Source of the DNA: Burkholderia pyrrocinia
GTDB taxonomy: Bacteria > Pseudomonadota > Gammaproteobacteria > Burkholderiales > Burkholderiaceae
Length of the DNA stretch: 64,000 nt
Reading direction: 5' to 3'
Assembly: GCF_003330765.1 (NCBI RefSeq)
Contig: NZ_CP024902.1
Location: forward strand, 62,001 to 126,000
The translations under genes and the position numbers were made by a program. Of the stretch, positions 45,993 through 55,196 are shown piece by piece. The first letter of the stretch is position 1, and each line of letters begins with the position of its first letter. Below the pieces are notes generated by a model. The model did not search any database. It worked only from the letters and a program-made list of their open reading frames with translations, and was not told the origin of the DNA.

Positions 45993-46008
45993 AGTTAAAT
46001 TATTAACT
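45993..46008. promoter_or_regulatory. Palindromic operator candidate upstream of system 2
   Basis: AGTTAA-ATTA-TTAACT is a perfect 6-bp inverted repeat in an AT-rich patch amid very GC-rich DNA, 68 bases before the ATG of the system-2 binding protein. It is well placed as an operator; the regulator is unknown. Confidence 0.5.
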
Positions 46009-46075
46009 TGTTTGGGGACCGGGAGCCGCCCGAGCGCCCCGTGGCTTTTTCGAGCAGCGTTTGGAGACAACGTAA

Positions 46076-47233
46076 ATGAAGATGAATCGATGGATGGAAG
46101 CCGTGCTCGCCGCGGGCCTCGTGTGTGCGGCGGCAACGGCGTCGGCGCAGGTGAAGATCGGCGTGACGCTGTCGGCCACCGGGCCGGCTGCATCGCTCGG
46201 GATTCCGGAAAAGAACACGATTGCGCTGCTGCCGAAGGAAATCGCGGGCAAGAGCGTGCAGTACATCGTGCTCGACGACGCATCCGACACGAGCCGCGCG
46301 GTGCAGAACGTCCGCAAGCTGATCGACGAAGACCACGTCGACGCGATCATCGGCTCGTCCGTCACGCCGAACTCGCTCGCGATGCTCGACCCCGTGTCGC
46401 AGGGCAAGACGCCGACGATCTCGCTCGCGGCGAGTGCGCAGATCATCGCGCCGATGGACGCGAAGCGTGCATGGATGTTCAAGGTGCCGCAGAACGACCA
46501 GCTGATGGCCGATGCGATTGCCGGCTACATGGCGAAGCACGGCGTGAAGACGGTCGGCTTCATCGGCTTCGCCGATGCGTACGGCGACAGCTGGTACAAA
46601 ACGTTCGACGCGGCGGCCGCGAAGAACGGCCTGAAGGTCGTGGCGAACGAGCGCTACAACCGTACCGACGCGTCGGTGATGGGGCAGGTGCTGAAGCTGA
46701 TGGGCTCGAATCCCGATGCGATGCTGATCGCCGGCTCCGGCACGCCGGCGGCGCTGCCGGCCAAGACGCTGAAGGAGCGCGGCTACAAGGGCAAGGTGTA
46801 CCAGACGCACGGCGTCGCGAACAACGACTTCCTGCGCGTGTGCGGCAAGGATTGCGAAGGCGAGATCCTGCCGGCCGGCCCGGTGCTCGTGACCGACCAG
46901 CTCCCCGATTCGAACCCGGTGAAGAAGGCGGCACTCGGGTACAAGGCCGCGTACGAGAAGGCCTACGGCGCGGGCTCGCTGTCGACGTTCGGCGGCCATG
47001 CGTGGGATGCGGGGCTGCTGCTGCAGCGTGCGATTCCCGACGCGCTGAAGAAGGGGCAGCCGGGGTCCGAGGCGTTCCGCGAAGCGCTGCGCGCGTCGCT
47101 CGAGAGCGTGAAGGACCTGCCCGTGTCGCACGGCGTGATCAACATGACGACGACCGATCACAACGGCTTCGACACGCGTGCGCGCGTGATGGTGCAGATC
47201 GTCGACGGCAAGTGGAAGTTGCAGGCCGACTGA
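46076..47233 (+). CDS. HAAT-family periplasmic substrate-binding protein (system 2)
   Basis: A 385-residue exported Peripla_BP_6 protein: signal peptide to TASAQ (cleavage about residue 24), then VKIGVTLSATGPAASLG, the Ser/Thr cluster IIGSSVTPNSLAMLDPV that would hold the amino-acid backbone, and GFADAYGDSWYKTF. Two Cys (VCGKDC) may form a disulphide. It differs strongly from the system-1 binding protein, so the two systems probably take up different compounds. GGAGAC is 7-10 bases before the ATG. It starts the system-2 operon. Confidence 0.88.
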   Translation: MKMNRWMEAVLAAGLVCAAATASAQVKIGVTLSATGPAASLGIPEKNTIALLPKEIAGKSVQYIVLDDASDTSRAVQNVRKLIDEDHVDAIIGSSVTPNSLAMLDPVSQGKTPTISLAASAQIIAPMDAKRAWMFKVPQNDQLMADAIAGYMAKHGVKTVGFIGFADAYGDSWYKTFDAAAAKNGLKVVANERYNRTDASVMGQVLKLMGSNPDAMLIAGSGTPAALPAKTLKERGYKGKVYQTHGVANNDFLRVCGKDCEGEILPAGPVLVTDQLPDSNPVKKAALGYKAAYEKAYGAGSLSTFGGHAWDAGLLLQRAIPDALKKGQPGSEAFREALRASLESVKDLPVSHGVINMTTTDHNGFDTRARVMVQIVDGKWKLQAD

Positions 47234-47433
47234 GCATCACGTGAAACCGGCGTGCACGGCGCGAATGGCGCCGCGCGCGCCGTCGGCAGGGCGCCGGGCC
47301 TGACGGGCCGCGCCCGTGCCGCATGGAACCACCGGGGCTCGCCGCGTGGCGCCTGACGTGCCGATCTTGCCGTCCGTGCGCTCCGGCCGTTCCCGTCGCC
47401 GTTTCTCCGCAGCATTCTCGATATACGAAACGT

Positions 47434-48489
47434 ATGGATCTCTCGATTGCGGCGATCCTCGCGCAAGACGGCATCACGACCGGCGCCATTTACGCATTGT
47501 TGTCGCTGGCGCTCGTACTGGTGTTTTCCGTCACGCGGGTGATCTTCATTCCCCAGGGCGAATTCGTCGCCTACGGTGCGCTGACGCTTGCGGCGTTGCA
47601 GGCGCAGAAATTCCCCGCCACCTGCTGGCTGTTGTTCGTGATGGGCATCGCGTGCTTCCTGCTCGAAGTCGGCGGCCTGATTCGGCATCGCGAACGCCGC
47701 CATCAACTCGGCCGCACGCTCGCGACGCTCGGCAGCCGCTACATCCTGCTGCCGCTCGCGGTGTTCGCGATCACGCACAGCTTTGCCGCGCAGCCGCTGC
47801 CGATGCTTGCGCAGATCGCGCTGACGCTCGCGATCGTCGTGCCGATGGGGCCGTTCGTCTATCGGCTCGTGTACCAGCCGATCGCGGAAGGCACGACGCT
47901 GCTGCTGCTGATCGTGTCGGTTGCCGTCCATTTCGCGATGGTCGGCCTTGGGCTCGTGATGTTCGGTGCGGAAGGTTCGCGCACCAACGGATTCTCGGAT
48001 GCGTCGCTGTCGATCGGCAGCATGACGGTGTCGGCACAGAGCATCCTGGTCGTCGTTACGGCAATCGTGCTGATCGGTGCGCTCTACGTGTACTTCGGCC
48101 GCACGATCGCGGGCAAGGCGCTGCGCGCGACGTCGGTGAACCGGCTCGGTGCGCAGCTCGTCGGCATCGGCACGACCGAAGCAGGGCGGCTCGCGTTCAC
48201 GTTCGCGGCGGGGCTCGGCGTGCTGTCCGGGATTCTCGTCGGCCCGCTGACGACGATCTACTACGACTCGGGTTTCCTGATCGGCCTGAAGGGCTTCGTC
48301 GGCGCGATCATCGGCGGGCTCGTCAGCTATCCGCTCGCGGCCGCCGGCTCGCTGCTCGTCGGCGTGCTCGAATCGTATTCGTCGTTCTGGGCGAGCGCAT
48401 ACAAGGAGGTGATCGTGTTCACGCTGATCATTCCGGTGCTGCTGTGGCGGAGCTTCGCGACGCCGCACGCGGAAGAGGAAGAGGAGTGA
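47434..48489 (+). CDS. HAAT-family ABC permease, LivH-like, long form (system 2)
   Basis: A 351-residue permease, about 55 residues longer than the system-1 LivH. The family N-terminus ([35 protein letters not shown]) and the C-terminal loop ([20 protein letters not shown]) are present. The extra length is a central insert (about residues 75-135) with one or two more hydrophobic segments and a basic loop [17 protein letters not shown]. The C-terminus is a run of five Glu. The gene for the permease-ATPase fusion starts four bases after its stop. Confidence 0.85.
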   Translation: MDLSIAAILAQDGITTGAIYALLSLALVLVFSVTRVIFIPQGEFVAYGALTLAALQAQKFPATCWLLFVMGIACFLLEVGGLIRHRERRHQLGRTLATLGSRYILLPLAVFAITHSFAAQPLPMLAQIALTLAIVVPMGPFVYRLVYQPIAEGTTLLLLIVSVAVHFAMVGLGLVMFGAEGSRTNGFSDASLSIGSMTVSAQSILVVVTAIVLIGALYVYFGRTIAGKALRATSVNRLGAQLVGIGTTEAGRLAFTFAAGLGVLSGILVGPLTTIYYDSGFLIGLKGFVGAIIGGLVSYPLAAAGSLLVGVLESYSSFWASAYKEVIVFTLIIPVLLWRSFATPHAEEEEE

Positions 48490-48493
48490 CGCG

Positions 48494-50278
48494 ATGAAGA
48501 CGATGGTACGCAACAAGACCTTCTGGGTGTTTCTCGTTGTGCTGTTCGCGCTGCCGGTGCTGCCCGGCGCGCTGCAGGTGCCCGAGTACTGGATCACGCT
48601 GCTGAACTACATCGGCCTCTATGCGATCGTCGCGATCGGGCTTGTGCTGCTGACGGGCGTCGGCGGGATGACGAGCTTCGGGCAGGCCGCGTTCGTCGGC
48701 ATCGGCGCGTATGCGACCGCGCTCCTGACGACGCGGTACGGCGTGTCGCCATGGCTCGCGCTGATCGTCGGCGTCGTGCTGACGGCGCTCGTCGCGCTCG
48801 TGCTCGGCGCGGTCACGATGCGGTTGTCCGGGCACTTCCTGCCGCTCGGCACGATCGCGTGGGGCCTCGCGCTGTTCTACCTGTTCGGCAACCTCGAACT
48901 GCTCGGCAAGTACGACGGGATCAACGGGATTCCGGCGCTGAACCTGTTCGGCATCGAGCTGGAAAGCGGCCGCAGCCTGTATTTCCTGATCTGGGCCGTC
49001 GTGCTGGCCGCGATCGTGTCGGTGCAGAACCTGCTGAACAGCCGCCCGGGCCGCGCAATCCGCGCGCTGCGAGGCGGCGGCGTGATGGCCGAGGCGATGG
49101 GCGTGAACACCGCGTGGATGCGCGTCGTGATCTTCGTCTACGCGGCCGTGCTCGCGGCCGTATCGGGCTTCCTGTATGCGCACCTGCAGCGCGCGGTGAA
49201 CCCGACGCCGTTCGGCCTGAACCACGGGATCGAATTCCTGTTCATGGCCGTGGTCGGCGGCGTGTCGCACGTCTGGGGCGCGGTGCTCGGCGCGGCGATC
49301 CTGACCGTGCTGCAGGACTACCTGCAGACGCTGCTGCCGAAGCTGCTCGGCTCGGAAGGCAACTTCGAGATCATCGTGTTCGGCGTGCTGATGGTGCTGC
49401 TGCTGCAGTATGCCCGTCAGGGCGTGTGGCCGTTCGTCGCGAGATTGTTCCCGCGCGGGCCGCGCGCGCATGTGCCCGAGCACGCCGATCCGTTGCCGCA
49501 GCGCGCGAAGCCCGCGGCCGGCGAGCCGCTGCTCGTGGTCGACAACGCACGCAAGCAGTTCGGCGGGCTCGTGGCCGTCAACGACGTCAGCTTCGACGTG
49601 AAGGCGGGGCAGATCATCGGGCTGATCGGCCCGAACGGCGCCGGCAAGTCGACCACGTTCAACCTCGTGACGGGCGTACTGAAGCCGACGGGCGGCACGA
49701 TCACGTTCCGTGGCGAGCGCATCGACGGGCTCACGTCGCGCCAGATCGTCCGCCGCGGCATCGGCCGCACGTTCCAGCACGTGAAGCTGTTGCCGGCGAT
49801 GACGGTGCTCGAGAACGTCGCGATCGGCGCGCATCTGCGCGGCCATACGGGCGTTTGGCGCAGCATCGCGCGGCTCAATGCGCATGAGGAAGCGCAGTTG
49901 CTGGCCGAAGCCGCACGCCAGATCCGCCGCGTCGGACTTGAGAAGCACATGTACGACGAAGCCGGCAGCCTCGCGCTCGGCCAGCAGCGAATTCTCGAAA
50001 TCGCGCGGGCACTGTGCTGCGATCCGACGCTGCTGCTGCTCGACGAGCCGGCCGCCGGGCTGCGTTACCTGGAGAAGCAGCAACTCGCCGACCTGCTGCG
50101 GCGGCTGAAGGCGGAAGGCATGAGTGTATTGCTCGTGGAACATGACATGGATTTTGTGATGAATCTCACCGACCGGCTGGTGGTGATGGAGTTCGGTACA
50201 CGGATCGCGGAAGGACTGCCGCAGGACGTGCAGCAGGATCCGGCGGTGCTCGAAGCGTATCTGGGCGGGGTGGAGTGA
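48494..50278 (+). CDS. HAAT-family LivM permease-LivG ATPase fusion (system 2)
   Basis: A 594-residue fusion. Residues about 1-320 are a LivM-type permease ([58 protein letters not shown]). After a linker of about 25 residues (with [20 protein letters not shown]) comes a LivG-type ATPase from about 345: Walker A GPNGAGKS (379-386), a Q-loop region [15 protein letters not shown], a signature variant [11 protein letters not shown], and Walker [12 protein letters not shown]. Such fusions replace separate livM and livG genes, which are absent in system 2. The next ATPase (livF) begins at the fusion's stop codon. Confidence 0.88.
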   Translation: MKTMVRNKTFWVFLVVLFALPVLPGALQVPEYWITLLNYIGLYAIVAIGLVLLTGVGGMTSFGQAAFVGIGAYATALLTTRYGVSPWLALIVGVVLTALVALVLGAVTMRLSGHFLPLGTIAWGLALFYLFGNLELLGKYDGINGIPALNLFGIELESGRSLYFLIWAVVLAAIVSVQNLLNSRPGRAIRALRGGGVMAEAMGVNTAWMRVVIFVYAAVLAAVSGFLYAHLQRAVNPTPFGLNHGIEFLFMAVVGGVSHVWGAVLGAAILTVLQDYLQTLLPKLLGSEGNFEIIVFGVLMVLLLQYARQGVWPFVARLFPRGPRAHVPEHADPLPQRAKPAAGEPLLVVDNARKQFGGLVAVNDVSFDVKAGQIIGLIGPNGAGKSTTFNLVTGVLKPTGGTITFRGERIDGLTSRQIVRRGIGRTFQHVKLLPAMTVLENVAIGAHLRGHTGVWRSIARLNAHEEAQLLAEAARQIRRVGLEKHMYDEAGSLALGQQRILEIARALCCDPTLLLLDEPAAGLRYLEKQQLADLLRRLKAEGMSVLLVEHDMDFVMNLTDRLVVMEFGTRIAEGLPQDVQQDPAVLEAYLGGVE

Positions 50279-51033
50279 TGACGGACACGACGATGCCGAT
50301 TCTCGACGTGCGCGGACTGGCAGTCAGGTACGGGAAGGTGGAGGCGCTGCACGGCGCGGCGATCAAGGTTGGCGCGGGACAGATCGTCAGCGTGATCGGT
50401 CCGAACGGGGCCGGCAAATCGACGCTGCTGAACGCGATCATGGGCGCGCTGCCGGTGACCGGGCATGCGTCGGGCGCGGTCGTGTATCGCGGCAACGACG
50501 TCGGCGCATTGCCGGTCGAGCAGCGCGTCGCGCGCGGGATGTGCCTTGTACCGGAAAAGCGCGAGCTGTTCAGCACGATGACGGTCGAAGACAACCTCGT
50601 GCTGGGCGCGTATCGGCGCAAGCGGGCCGGTGAATCGAACTTCCTCGATCAGCTCGATCACGTGTTCGCGCTGTTTCCACGGCTGAAAGAGCGACGCAAG
50701 CAGGCGGCCGGTACGCTATCCGGCGGCGAGCGTCAGATGCTCGCGGTCGGCCGCGCGCTGATGGGCAAGCCCGACCTGCTGATGCTCGACGAGCCGAGCC
50801 TCGGGCTGGCGCCGCTGATCGTGAAGGAGATCTTTCATATCATTAGCGCGTTGCGCGGTACGGGCGTGGCAACGCTGCTGATCGAACAGAACGCACGGGC
50901 CGCGTTGCAGATCTCCGACTACGGTTATGTGCTGGAGACGGGCGAGTTTGCGCTGGAGGGGCCGGCAGCCGAGCTTGCGCAGAATCCGAGCGTGATCGAA
51001 ACCTACCTCGGGTTGGCAAAGAAGACGGCTTGA
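50278..51033 (+). CDS. HAAT-family ABC transporter ATPase, LivF-like (system 2)
   Basis: A 251-residue ATPase: Walker A GPNGAGKS (41-48) with the normal Lys, signature [17 protein letters not shown], Walker [12 protein letters not shown], and the LivF marker [22 protein letters not shown]. The ATG at 50278 overlaps the previous stop; a GTG at 50275 is an alternative. Last gene of system 2. A long palindrome that contains parS and ends in a T tract (51061-51091) follows 27 bases after the stop and could terminate the transcript. Confidence 0.88.
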   Translation: MTDTTMPILDVRGLAVRYGKVEALHGAAIKVGAGQIVSVIGPNGAGKSTLLNAIMGALPVTGHASGAVVYRGNDVGALPVEQRVARGMCLVPEKRELFSTMTVEDNLVLGAYRRKRAGESNFLDQLDHVFALFPRLKERRKQAAGTLSGGERQMLAVGRALMGKPDLLMLDEPSLGLAPLIVKEIFHIISALRGTGVATLLIEQNARAALQISDYGYVLETGEFALEGPAAELAQNPSVIETYLGLAKKTA

Positions 51034-51060
51034 TCGTTGGCGCGGTTGGCGGGAAGCGGG

Positions 51061-51091
51061 CGGCGTGTTTCACGTGAAACACGCCGTTTTT
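51061..51091 (+). terminator. Terminator-like hairpin built on parS
   Basis: The 26-base perfect palindrome from 51061 to 51086 (CGGCGTGTTTC... to ...GAAACACGCCG) is followed by TTTTT. In RNA it would fold into a stem of about 11 pairs with an ACGU loop and a U tract, so it fits a Rho-independent terminator for the system-2 ABC operon. Its centre is the parS sequence. Confidence 0.6.
51066..51081. other. parS centromere site 1
   Basis: TGTTTCACGTGAAACA matches the universal bacterial parS 16-mer exactly. ParB encoded at 55197 is expected to bind it and spread along DNA, loading SMC and guiding origin segregation with ParA. It lies 600 bases upstream of mnmG and 3.3 kb from parA. Confidence 0.93.
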
Positions 51092-51678
51092 GTTTGGGGA
51101 CCGAGGCGATATCTCGATGCCACGATGATCCGCGGCCAGGGGATAAGTGTCGGGGGAACAGTCGGAAGTCCTGTGCGATGCTGGCGGATAAGCTGTCCAC
51201 AGCGCGGGTGACGATCTTGCGTGTCGTTGAGGAGTGGGTAGTGGCTCGTTCCACAGGCTGAATTTCCGGTGCACGAATCTCTGCACAGGCTGACGACGTG
51301 CTGCATCTCAGGGGATAAGTATCAGACCAACAGCTGGAAATTCTGTGAAAAAGAGGAAGAGGGTGGGCGCGGTAGGCACCGGCTGTCGCGTCCAGACTAT
51401 TGTGTCGACCACAGGCGTTGATTCAGTCATGTGTTCCCCGTGTTGTTTTCCCGGCGAGCGGGTGGTCTTTGCACAGGCGCAACGATGTGCGGTGAGCCGG
51501 CCGGAAGCATTGCCGGAGCTGGCCGGCACCACGGATTCATCTATTCACAGCCGAAAAATCGACGAAATGCACAGACCCTACCATTCGGACGGCCTTCGGG
51601 CGAAATGCGAACCCGCTATAATTCGGCCCATACATTTCTCAGATAGGTTCGTGCGCAGTCCTGCGTCCGGAATCCACC
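51092..51678. other. Leader region upstream of mnmG
   Basis: About 590 bases between the parS palindrome and mnmG with several GGATAAG, TCCACAG and TTCACAG words that resemble weak DnaA boxes, but no exact box (closest CTATTCACA at 51541-51549). A TATAAT at 51617-51622 is a plausible mnmG -10 with a poor -35. No gene or RNA is evident. In some bacteria oriC lies next to gidA (mnmG), so this region deserves comparison with 24.2 kb. Confidence 0.4.
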
Positions 51679-53649
51679 ATGCTTTTTCCCACAGAATTTG
51701 ACGTCATCGTCGTCGGTGGCGGTCACGCCGGCACGGAAGCCGCGTTGGCGTCCGCCCGCATGGGCGCGAAGACACTGCTGCTGACCCACAACATCGAAAC
51801 GCTTGGGCAGATGAGCTGCAATCCGTCGATCGGCGGCATTGGCAAGGGCCATCTGGTCAAAGAAGTCGACGCGCTGGGCGGCGCGATGGCGGCTGCGACG
51901 GACGAGAGCGGTATTCAGTTCCGGATCCTCAATTCGTCGAAGGGCCCGGCCGTGCGTGCGACGCGTGCGCAGGCCGATCGCATCCTGTACAAGGCCGCGA
52001 TCCGCCACCGGCTCGAGAACCAGCCGAACCTGTGGCTGTTCCAGCAGGCCGTCGACGACTTGATGGTTGAAGGCGACCGCGTGGTGGGCGCCGTCACGCA
52101 GATCGGCATCCGCTTCCGCGCTCGCGCGGTCGTGCTGACAGCCGGCACGTTCCTCGACGGCAAGATCCACGTCGGCCTGAACAACTACACCGGCGGTCGC
52201 GCGGGCGATCCGGCGGCCGTGTCGCTGTCGTCCCGCCTGAAGGAGCTGAAGCTGCCGCAGGGCCGCCTGAAGACCGGTACGCCGCCGCGTATCGACGGCC
52301 GCACGATCGACTTCTCGAAGCTGGACGAGCAGCCGGGCGACTTCGATCCCATCCCCGTGTTCTCGTTCCTGGGCCGCGCGGAACAGCATCCGCAGCAGTT
52401 GCCGTGCTGGGTCACGCACACGAATGAGCGCACGCACGACATCATTCGCGGCGGCCTCGACCGTTCGCCTATGTATACAGGCGTGATCGAAGGCGTCGGG
52501 CCGCGCTATTGCCCGTCGATCGAGGACAAGATCCACCGGTTCGCATCGAAAGAGTCGCACCAGATTTTCCTCGAGCCGGAAGGGCTGACGACCAACGAGT
52601 TCTACCCGAACGGGATCTCGACGAGCCTGCCCTTCGACGTCCAGCTCGAGCTCGTGCATTCGATGCGCGGCCTCGAGAACGCGCATATCCTGCGTCCCGG
52701 CTACGCGATCGAGTACGACTACTTCGACCCGCGCGCGCTGAAGGCGTCGCTCGAGACGAAGGCGATCAACGGGCTGTTTTTTGCGGGCCAGATCAACGGG
52801 ACGACCGGCTACGAAGAGGCAGCCGCGCAGGGGCTGCTGGCCGGCCTCAATGCGGGCCGTTACGTGCAGCAGAAGGATGCCTGGTGCCCGCGCCGCGACC
52901 AGGCCTACCTTGGCGTGCTGGTCGACGATCTCGTGACGCGCGGCGTCGCCGAGCCGTATCGGATGTTCACGAGCCGCGCCGAGTATCGCCTGAGCCTGCG
53001 TGAAGACAACGCCGATATGCGCCTGACCGAGATGGGCCGCGAACTGGGGCTCGTCGACGACGTGCGCTGGGACGCGTTCAGCCGGAAGCGCGACGCTGTT
53101 TCACGTGAAACCGAACGCCTGAAGTCGACGTGGGTCACGCCGAAGACGCTGCCGCCGGAAGAGGCGACCGCGCTGCTCGGCAAGGCGATCGATCACGAAT
53201 ACAGTCTCGCTGAGTTGCTGCGCCGTCCAGGTATCAGCTACGACGGCGTGTGCGGCCTGAAGGGCGGCGAATGCGGCCCCGCGGAGCCGCTGATTGACGA
53301 CCCGGTGCTGCTCGCGCAGATCAAGGAACAGGTCGAGATCGGCATCAAATATCAAGGCTATATCGAGCGCCAGGCATCCGAGATCGAACGCAACGACGCG
53401 AACGAGAACACGCGCCTGCCGGACGGTATCGATTACCGCGAAGTTCGCGGCCTGTCGTTCGAAGTGAGCCAGAAGCTCAATGAGTTTCGGCCGGAAACGA
53501 TCGGGCAGGCGTCGCGCATCTCGGGCATCACGCCGGCGGCCATCTCGTTGCTGATGGTGCACCTGAAGCGCCGCGGCTTGGGCCGCCGTAATGGCACTGC
53601 CACAGAGGCAACGGAGCAGGGGGACGGTGCCGTCCCGACGCAACAATGA
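51679..53649 (+). CDS. mnmG: tRNA uridine-5-carboxymethylaminomethyl(34) synthesis enzyme MnmG
   Basis: A 656-residue FAD-binding protein (GidA). The dinucleotide fold [16 protein letters not shown] is at residues 11-26, and the family signatures are [33 protein letters not shown] and [19 protein letters not shown]. With MnmE it installs the cmnm5 group on wobble U34 of several tRNAs; MnmC (22240) processes it further. Length is normal. The coding sequence contains a second parS (53097-53112), read as AVSRET. rsmG overlaps its stop (ATGA). Confidence 0.96.
   Translation: MLFPTEFDVIVVGGGHAGTEAALASARMGAKTLLLTHNIETLGQMSCNPSIGGIGKGHLVKEVDALGGAMAAATDESGIQFRILNSSKGPAVRATRAQADRILYKAAIRHRLENQPNLWLFQQAVDDLMVEGDRVVGAVTQIGIRFRARAVVLTAGTFLDGKIHVGLNNYTGGRAGDPAAVSLSSRLKELKLPQGRLKTGTPPRIDGRTIDFSKLDEQPGDFDPIPVFSFLGRAEQHPQQLPCWVTHTNERTHDIIRGGLDRSPMYTGVIEGVGPRYCPSIEDKIHRFASKESHQIFLEPEGLTTNEFYPNGISTSLPFDVQLELVHSMRGLENAHILRPGYAIEYDYFDPRALKASLETKAINGLFFAGQINGTTGYEEAAAQGLLAGLNAGRYVQQKDAWCPRRDQAYLGVLVDDLVTRGVAEPYRMFTSRAEYRLSLREDNADMRLTEMGRELGLVDDVRWDAFSRKRDAVSRETERLKSTWVTPKTLPPEEATALLGKAIDHEYSLAELLRRPGISYDGVCGLKGGECGPAEPLIDDPVLLAQIKEQVEIGIKYQGYIERQASEIERNDANENTRLPDGIDYREVRGLSFEVSQKLNEFRPETIGQASRISGITPAAISLLMVHLKRRGLGRRNGTATEATEQGDGAVPTQQ
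53097..53112. other. parS centromere site 2, inside mnmG
   Basis: TGTTTCACGTGAAACC: the 14-base core GTTTCACGTGAAAC is exact, with one change from the 16-mer at the last base. It is encoded within mnmG as Val-Ser-Arg-Glu-Thr, and lies 2.0 kb from parS site 1 and 1.3 kb from parA. Confidence 0.92.
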
Positions 53650-54332
53650 CGGCGCGTCGCGCGCCGGCCGTTAATCGGGACGTACTGGAAGGGATGCTCG
53701 TCGAAGGCACGACGGCACTCGACCTCAAGCTGACGGATGCACAACGCAACCAGCTCCTCGATTATGTCGCGCTGCTCGGCAAGTGGAACGCGGTCTACAA
53801 CCTGACCGCGATCCGCGACCCGAAGCAGATGCTGATCCAGCACATCCTCGATTCGCTTTCCATCTTCCCGCATCTGCGTGGCCATGCGTCGGCCCGCGTG
53901 CTCGACGTCGGTTCGGGCGGCGGGTTACCCGGTATCGTGCTGGCGATCGTCCAGCCGGACTGGCAGGTCACGCTGAACGATATCGTGCAGAAGAAGTCTG
54001 CATTCCAGACGCAGATGCGCGCGGAACTGAAGCTCGCGAACCTGTCGGTTGTCACCGGACGAGTCGAATCGCTGCAGCCGGGTGTCGAAGTGCCGGAAAA
54101 ATTCGACATGATCGTATCCCGCGCCTTCGCTGATCTGTCCGACTTCGTTAAACTTGCTCGACATCTGGTCGCGCCGGGCGGATCGATCTGGGCAATGAAG
54201 GGCGTACACCCGGACGACGAGATTGCACGGTTGCCGGAAGGCAGCCGCGTAAAGCAGGCGATGCGGCTGGCGGTGCCGATGCTCGATGCCGAACGGCATC
54301 TGATCGAAGTGGCCGTCGACGAGGCGATTTGA
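53646..54332 (+). CDS. rsmG: 16S rRNA (guanine(527)-N7)-methyltransferase RsmG
   Basis: A 228-residue GidB-family SAM methyltransferase: motif [19 protein letters not shown], then [20 protein letters not shown] and [15 protein letters not shown]. It methylates G527 of 16S rRNA; loss in other bacteria gives low-level streptomycin resistance. The ATG overlaps the mnmG stop, so the two are translationally coupled, as usual. parA starts 54 bases later. The first 20 residues are Arg/Ala-rich and longer than in E. coli RsmG. Confidence 0.94.
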   Translation: MTARRAPAVNRDVLEGMLVEGTTALDLKLTDAQRNQLLDYVALLGKWNAVYNLTAIRDPKQMLIQHILDSLSIFPHLRGHASARVLDVGSGGGLPGIVLAIVQPDWQVTLNDIVQKKSAFQTQMRAELKLANLSVVTGRVESLQPGVEVPEKFDMIVSRAFADLSDFVKLARHLVAPGGSIWAMKGVHPDDEIARLPEGSRVKQAMRLAVPMLDAERHLIEVAVDEAI

Positions 54333-54385
54333 CGGCGCGCGGCTTCGCGCGCCGAATGTTTGAAGGTAAGAGGAACACACCAACG

Positions 54386-55165
54386 ATGGCAAAGATCTTC
54401 TGCGTTGCGAACCAGAAGGGGGGCGTCGGCAAGACGACGACATCGGTCAATCTCGCCGCAAGCCTTGCAGCGCAGGAGCAACGAGTCCTGCTGATCGATC
54501 TCGACCCGCAGGGCAACGCGACGATGGGCAGCGGGATCGACAAGGCTGCCTGCGACGCGACCGTGTACGAGGTGCTGGTCGACGGCGTGTCTGTGACCGA
54601 CGCACGCGTGCGTCCGGAAGGCGTCACCTACGACGTACTGCCCGCGAATCGCGAACTGTCCGGTGCCGAGATCGAACTGATCAGCATCGACAACCGCGAG
54701 CGCCGGCTGAAGGCCGCGCTCGAGCACGTTTCCGACGACTACGACTTCGTGCTGATCGATTGCCCGCCGACGCTGTCGCTGCTGACGCTGAACGGGCTGT
54801 GCGCGGCGCATGGTGTCGTGATCCCGATGCAGTGCGAATACTTCGCCCTGGAGGGGTTGTCGGACCTCGTCAACACGATCAAGCAGGTTCACGCGAACAT
54901 GAACCGCGACCTGAAGATCATCGGCTTGCTGCGCGTGATGTTCGATCCGCGCATCACGCTGCAGCAGCAAGTCTCCGATCAACTGAAAGCGCACTTCGGC
55001 GACAAGGTGTTCGACGTGGTGATTCCGCGCAACGTGCGCCTGGCGGAAGCGCCAAGTTACGGGCTGCCGGGCGTCGTGTTCGACCGCAGCTCGCGTGGTG
55101 CGCAAGCGTATCTCCAGTTCGGTGCCGAGATGATCGAACGCGTTCGCGCGTTCGAGGTGTCGTGA
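54386..55165 (+). CDS. parA: Chromosome partitioning ATPase ParA
   Basis: A 259-residue Walker-type ATPase of the short chromosomal ParA/Soj class. The deviant P-loop is KGGVGKTTTSVNLAASL at residues about 10-26, followed by LLIDLDPQGNATMGSG (A' motif) and LIDCPPTLSLLTLN. It lacks the helix-turn-helix of plasmid type Ia ParA. ATP-bound ParA coats the nucleoid and pulls ParB-parS complexes. The ATG at 54386 gives the standard MAKIFCVANQKGG start, 14-18 bases after AAGAGG. parB follows on the same transcript. Confidence 0.96.
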   Translation: MAKIFCVANQKGGVGKTTTSVNLAASLAAQEQRVLLIDLDPQGNATMGSGIDKAACDATVYEVLVDGVSVTDARVRPEGVTYDVLPANRELSGAEIELISIDNRERRLKAALEHVSDDYDFVLIDCPPTLSLLTLNGLCAAHGVVIPMQCEYFALEGLSDLVNTIKQVHANMNRDLKIIGLLRVMFDPRITLQQQVSDQLKAHFGDKVFDVVIPRNVRLAEAPSYGLPGVVFDRSSRGAQAYLQFGAEMIERVRAFEVS

Positions 55166-55196
55166 TCCGGACATGAGCGAAGCGAGGAAGAAAGAC

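Larger units (their letters stand above)
44972..46075. other. 1.1 kb intergenic region between the two ABC systems
   Basis: No convincing gene. Frames present are short or overlap in several registers without codon bias. The stretch holds a strong isolated terminator (45229-45263), a small hairpin just before it (GGCAC-AAA-GTGCC at 45209-45221) and a perfect palindrome near the right end (45993-46008). A small RNA ending at the terminator is possible; no promoter for it is obvious. Confidence 0.5.

Noticed and set aside
45111..45998. 295-codon frame in the ABC intergenic region
   Set aside because: It runs through a perfect terminator hairpin, shares the region with several other frames, lacks a ribosome-binding site and shows no recognisable domain.
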